From: an uncultured Acetobacterium sp.
GTDB taxonomy: Bacteria > Bacillota > Clostridia > Eubacteriales > Eubacteriaceae
NCBI RefSeq assembly: GCF_963664135.1
Contig: NZ_OY760905.1
Coordinates: 1,762,736-1,826,735, forward strand
DNA length: 64,000 nucleotides
Reading direction: 5' to 3'
The position numbers were made by a program, and so were the translations under genes. Under the pieces are notes generated by a model. It was not told the DNA's origin. It did no database searches and saw only the letters and a program-made list of their open reading frames with translations. Below, piece after piece: positions 62,592 through 64,000 of the stretch. Within the stretch, counting starts at the first letter, position 1; each line of letters opens with the position of its first letter.

Positions 62592-63347
62592 CTACACCTC
62601 TAATTTTTCGATGAGCTTGAAGATCAGTGCTTTTACTTTTTCTTCATTTTCTTTTAAAACCCGGATGACATCCTCGTTAGTTACCGGTTTAATATCCGGA
62701 TGGTCTTCCAACCCGGCATCGTAATCGGTGGTCAGGGCAATGTTTACGACCGGTATTTCCTGTTCCATACAGAGATAGCCTTCAGGATACTGGGTCATAT
62801 TGACCACATCAGCGCCCATCATGGCAAACATCCGGCTTTCGGCCACGGTTGAGAAACGGGGGCCGTTGATAACAATTACGGTGCCGCCAAAATGAGCGGT
62901 AATGCCACATTCCTTAGCCGCTTCCATGGCCAGGACGCGCAGGTTCTGATCATAGGGGTGAGCCGAGCTGAGATGATTGACCTTGGGTTTTTCAAAAAAC
63001 GTATCTTTACGACCGGAGGTCATGTTGATAAACTGATCGGTTACCACAAAATCGCCGGGTTTGATTTCAAATTTTAGACTACCAACGCAACAAGGCGAAA
63101 TGATCGCTTTTACGCCCAGGCTTTTTAAGGCATAGATATTCGCCCGATAATTAATCTCTGAAGGATTCAAAGTATGTTCTTTACCATGTCGTGGTAAAAA
63201 AGCCACGGTTTTTTCGCCCACTTTTACCAGACTGATATCATCTGATGGCTTACCATAGGGGGTATCCACTTCAATCTTTTTCACATCTGCACTTAATTCA
63301 TAGAGACCTGAACCACCAATAACGCCAATATCTGCTGAATAATACAT
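62592..63347 (-). CDS. mtnP: S-methyl-5'-thioadenosine phosphorylase
   Basis: It splits methylthioadenosine with phosphate into adenine and methylthioribose-1-phosphate. The N-terminus IGVIGGSGLYEL, FLPRHGKEHTLNPSEINYRA and VINGPRFSTVAESRMF are conserved. The 251 residues are slightly short but complete. It has an AGAGA ribosome site. Confidence 0.94.
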   Translation of the reverse strand: MYYSADIGVIGGSGLYELSADVKKIEVDTPYGKPSDDISLVKVGEKTVAFLPRHGKEHTLNPSEINYRANIYALKSLGVKAIISPCCVGSLKFEIKPGDFVVTDQFINMTSGRKDTFFEKPKVNHLSSAHPYDQNLRVLAMEAAKECGITAHFGGTVIVINGPRFSTVAESRMFAMMGADVVNMTQYPEGYLCMEQEIPVVNIALTTDYDAGLEDHPDIKPVTNEDVIRVLKENEEKVKALIFKLIEKLEV

Positions 63348-63389
63348 GATTTCTCTCCTTCAAATTGTTTTATTTAGGTAATTTCAAAC

Positions 63390-63432
63390 TACTACCGTGA
63401 GCTTTGCGCTCAGTTTCGTACGAACTAATTGT
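63390..63432 (+). repeat. Nested-hairpin repeat, copy G (remnant)
   Basis: This remnant keeps only CTACCGTGAGCTTTGCGCT and CAGTTTCGTACGAAC. The right arm is missing. It lies before mtnP. The rest of the gap holds a hairpin at 63495-63536. Confidence 0.6.
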
Positions 63433-63494
63433 TCAATATTACGCACTTTATTCTCCGTTTATCTAAGCTGGTGACGACTGCTTTAGCGCAAATT

Positions 63495-63536
63495 AGATTG
63501 TGCCCGGGACGGTAAAACCCATCCCAAACACAATCT
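63495..63536 (-). terminator. Long hairpin after the acidic repeat gene
   Basis: AGATTGTG pairs with CACAATCT, with GGGACGGT/ACCCATCCC continuing inside. It is 18 bases after the stop of the 63554 gene on the minus strand. There is little U-tract, so it may be a weak terminator or a stability hairpin. Confidence 0.5.
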
Positions 63537-63553
63537 AGATTATCACCATTATT

Positions 63554-64000
63554 TTATTCGGGTATTTTTAGGGTAGACAACGTGGACTTTTTAACAATCG
63601 GTTCATCGTCATCAAGGGGTGCTTTAAAGCCCAACCACTGATATTTAGAGTCGTCCTCTTCTTCAACTGGCTCTTCTGCCAGCTCTTCAACTACTTCCTC
63701 AACTACATCTTCAACTACTGCCAAACTTTCGGCGGGTTTTGAATGAGCTACTTCATCAGCTGCCAGTTCCGCTTCCGTTTGATCATAATAGGGGGTGCAA
63801 TCCTCTTCTGAGACGACTTCCGGAGCGGCTTCAACTGCCGGTATTTCTTCCCCATCCAAAACCAGTTCGGTCATTTTGGGGATCGGGCGTTTGACAATTT
63901 CATCATCGTCAAGAGAAGCCTTAAAGCCCAGCCAATGATAGTTGCTATTGTCCTCTTCTTCAACGATTTCTACCGGTTCATCTTCCGGCTCAGGTGCTTC
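63554..64000 (-). CDS. Acidic repeat protein, C-terminal part (runs off the window)
   Basis: The frame stays open to the right edge: no stop lies between 63554 and 64000 in this frame, so the ATG at 63874 is probably internal. It is strongly acidic, with Glu/Val/Pro-rich stretches. A repeated unit is seen twice: EEEDNSNYHWLGFKASLDDD and EEEDDSKYQWLGFKAPLDDD, about 105 residues apart, with acidic spacers between. I do not recognise the family. At least 148 residues are visible; the start lies outside the window. Confidence 0.7.
   Translation of the reverse strand, partial: EAPEPEDEPVEIVEEEDNSNYHWLGFKASLDDDEIVKRPIPKMTELVLDGEEIPAVEAAPEVVSEEDCTPYYDQTEAELAADEVAHSKPAESLAVVEDVVEEVVEELAEEPVEEEDDSKYQWLGFKAPLDDDEPIVKKSTLSTLKIPE

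Noticed and set aside
1-64000. CRISPR array, transposon, prophage, tRNA or rRNA
   Set aside because: No regularly spaced direct repeats, transposase, integrase or phage genes were seen, and no tRNA- or rRNA-like sequence was recognised by eye.

Overview
The window looks like chromosome from a low-to-moderate G+C anaerobic Firmicute. The conserved order purR-murC-spoVG-glmU-prs, the anaerobic (cobalt-early) corrinoid pathway and heme-precursor genes used for corrinoid supply fit an acetogen of the Eubacteriaceae, most like Acetobacterium. That placement is inference from gene content, not from a search. Nearly every base lies in ordinary, well-formed genes; no rRNA, tRNA, CRISPR array, transposase or phage gene was seen.

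Layout. 1-3000 (minus strand) holds the prs start, glmU, spoVG and purR, with murC divergent. 4600-8100 (plus) holds small membrane proteins flanking lgt and a patatin-like lipase. 8100-13600 holds a SEC-C protein, a small lipoprotein, a degenerate histidine kinase and a MacA/MacB-like efflux operon behind a large palindromic operator; an AlkD-like gene (minus) follows. 14400-32400 (minus) is one long corrinoid operon, read as cbiMNQO-hemA-precorrin-2 dehydrogenase-hemC/cobA/hemD-hemB-hemL-cbiK-cbiF-cbiG-cbiH-cbiJ-cbiP-cbiB-cobD-cobU, led by a cobalamin riboswitch with a terminator. 32900-43100 holds a GGDEF-EAL protein, an MprF-like protein, a Bce-type ABC transporter with its two-component system, and a membrane protein with a chitobiase C-terminal-like domain. 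43100-45900 holds a MORN-repeat lipoprotein, a creatininase-family enzyme and a glutamine amidotransferase. 46900-56400 (minus) is a second corrinoid operon (btuF-btuC-btuD-cbiA-threonine kinase-cbiC-cbiL-cbiD-cbiE-cbiT), also led by a cobalamin riboswitch. 56700-63350 (minus) holds a sugar/glycosyltransferase cluster preceded by mtnA and mtnP. An acidic repeat protein runs off the right edge.

The two corrinoid operons fit together. Operon 1 makes uroporphyrinogen III from glutamyl-tRNA, imports cobalt (CbiMNQO), inserts it (CbiK) and carries several ring methylation and amidation steps plus nucleotide-loop assembly. Operon 2 supplies the remaining ring steps (CbiL, CbiC, CbiD, CbiE, CbiT, CbiA), an L-threonine kinase for the aminopropanol arm, and a BtuFCD uptake system. 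CobS, CobT and CobC are not in this window.

The most unusual signals are non-coding. (1) A family of nested-hairpin intergenic repeats has seven copies in 64 kb, whose stems show compensatory base changes. (2) A third cobalamin riboswitch, at 46.4-46.6 kb with its own strong promoter and terminator, leads into a folded region with no convincing gene, suggesting a corrinoid-controlled small RNA. (3) cbiA is split exactly at an A-AAA-TGA slip site where a -1 shift would restore the full protein.
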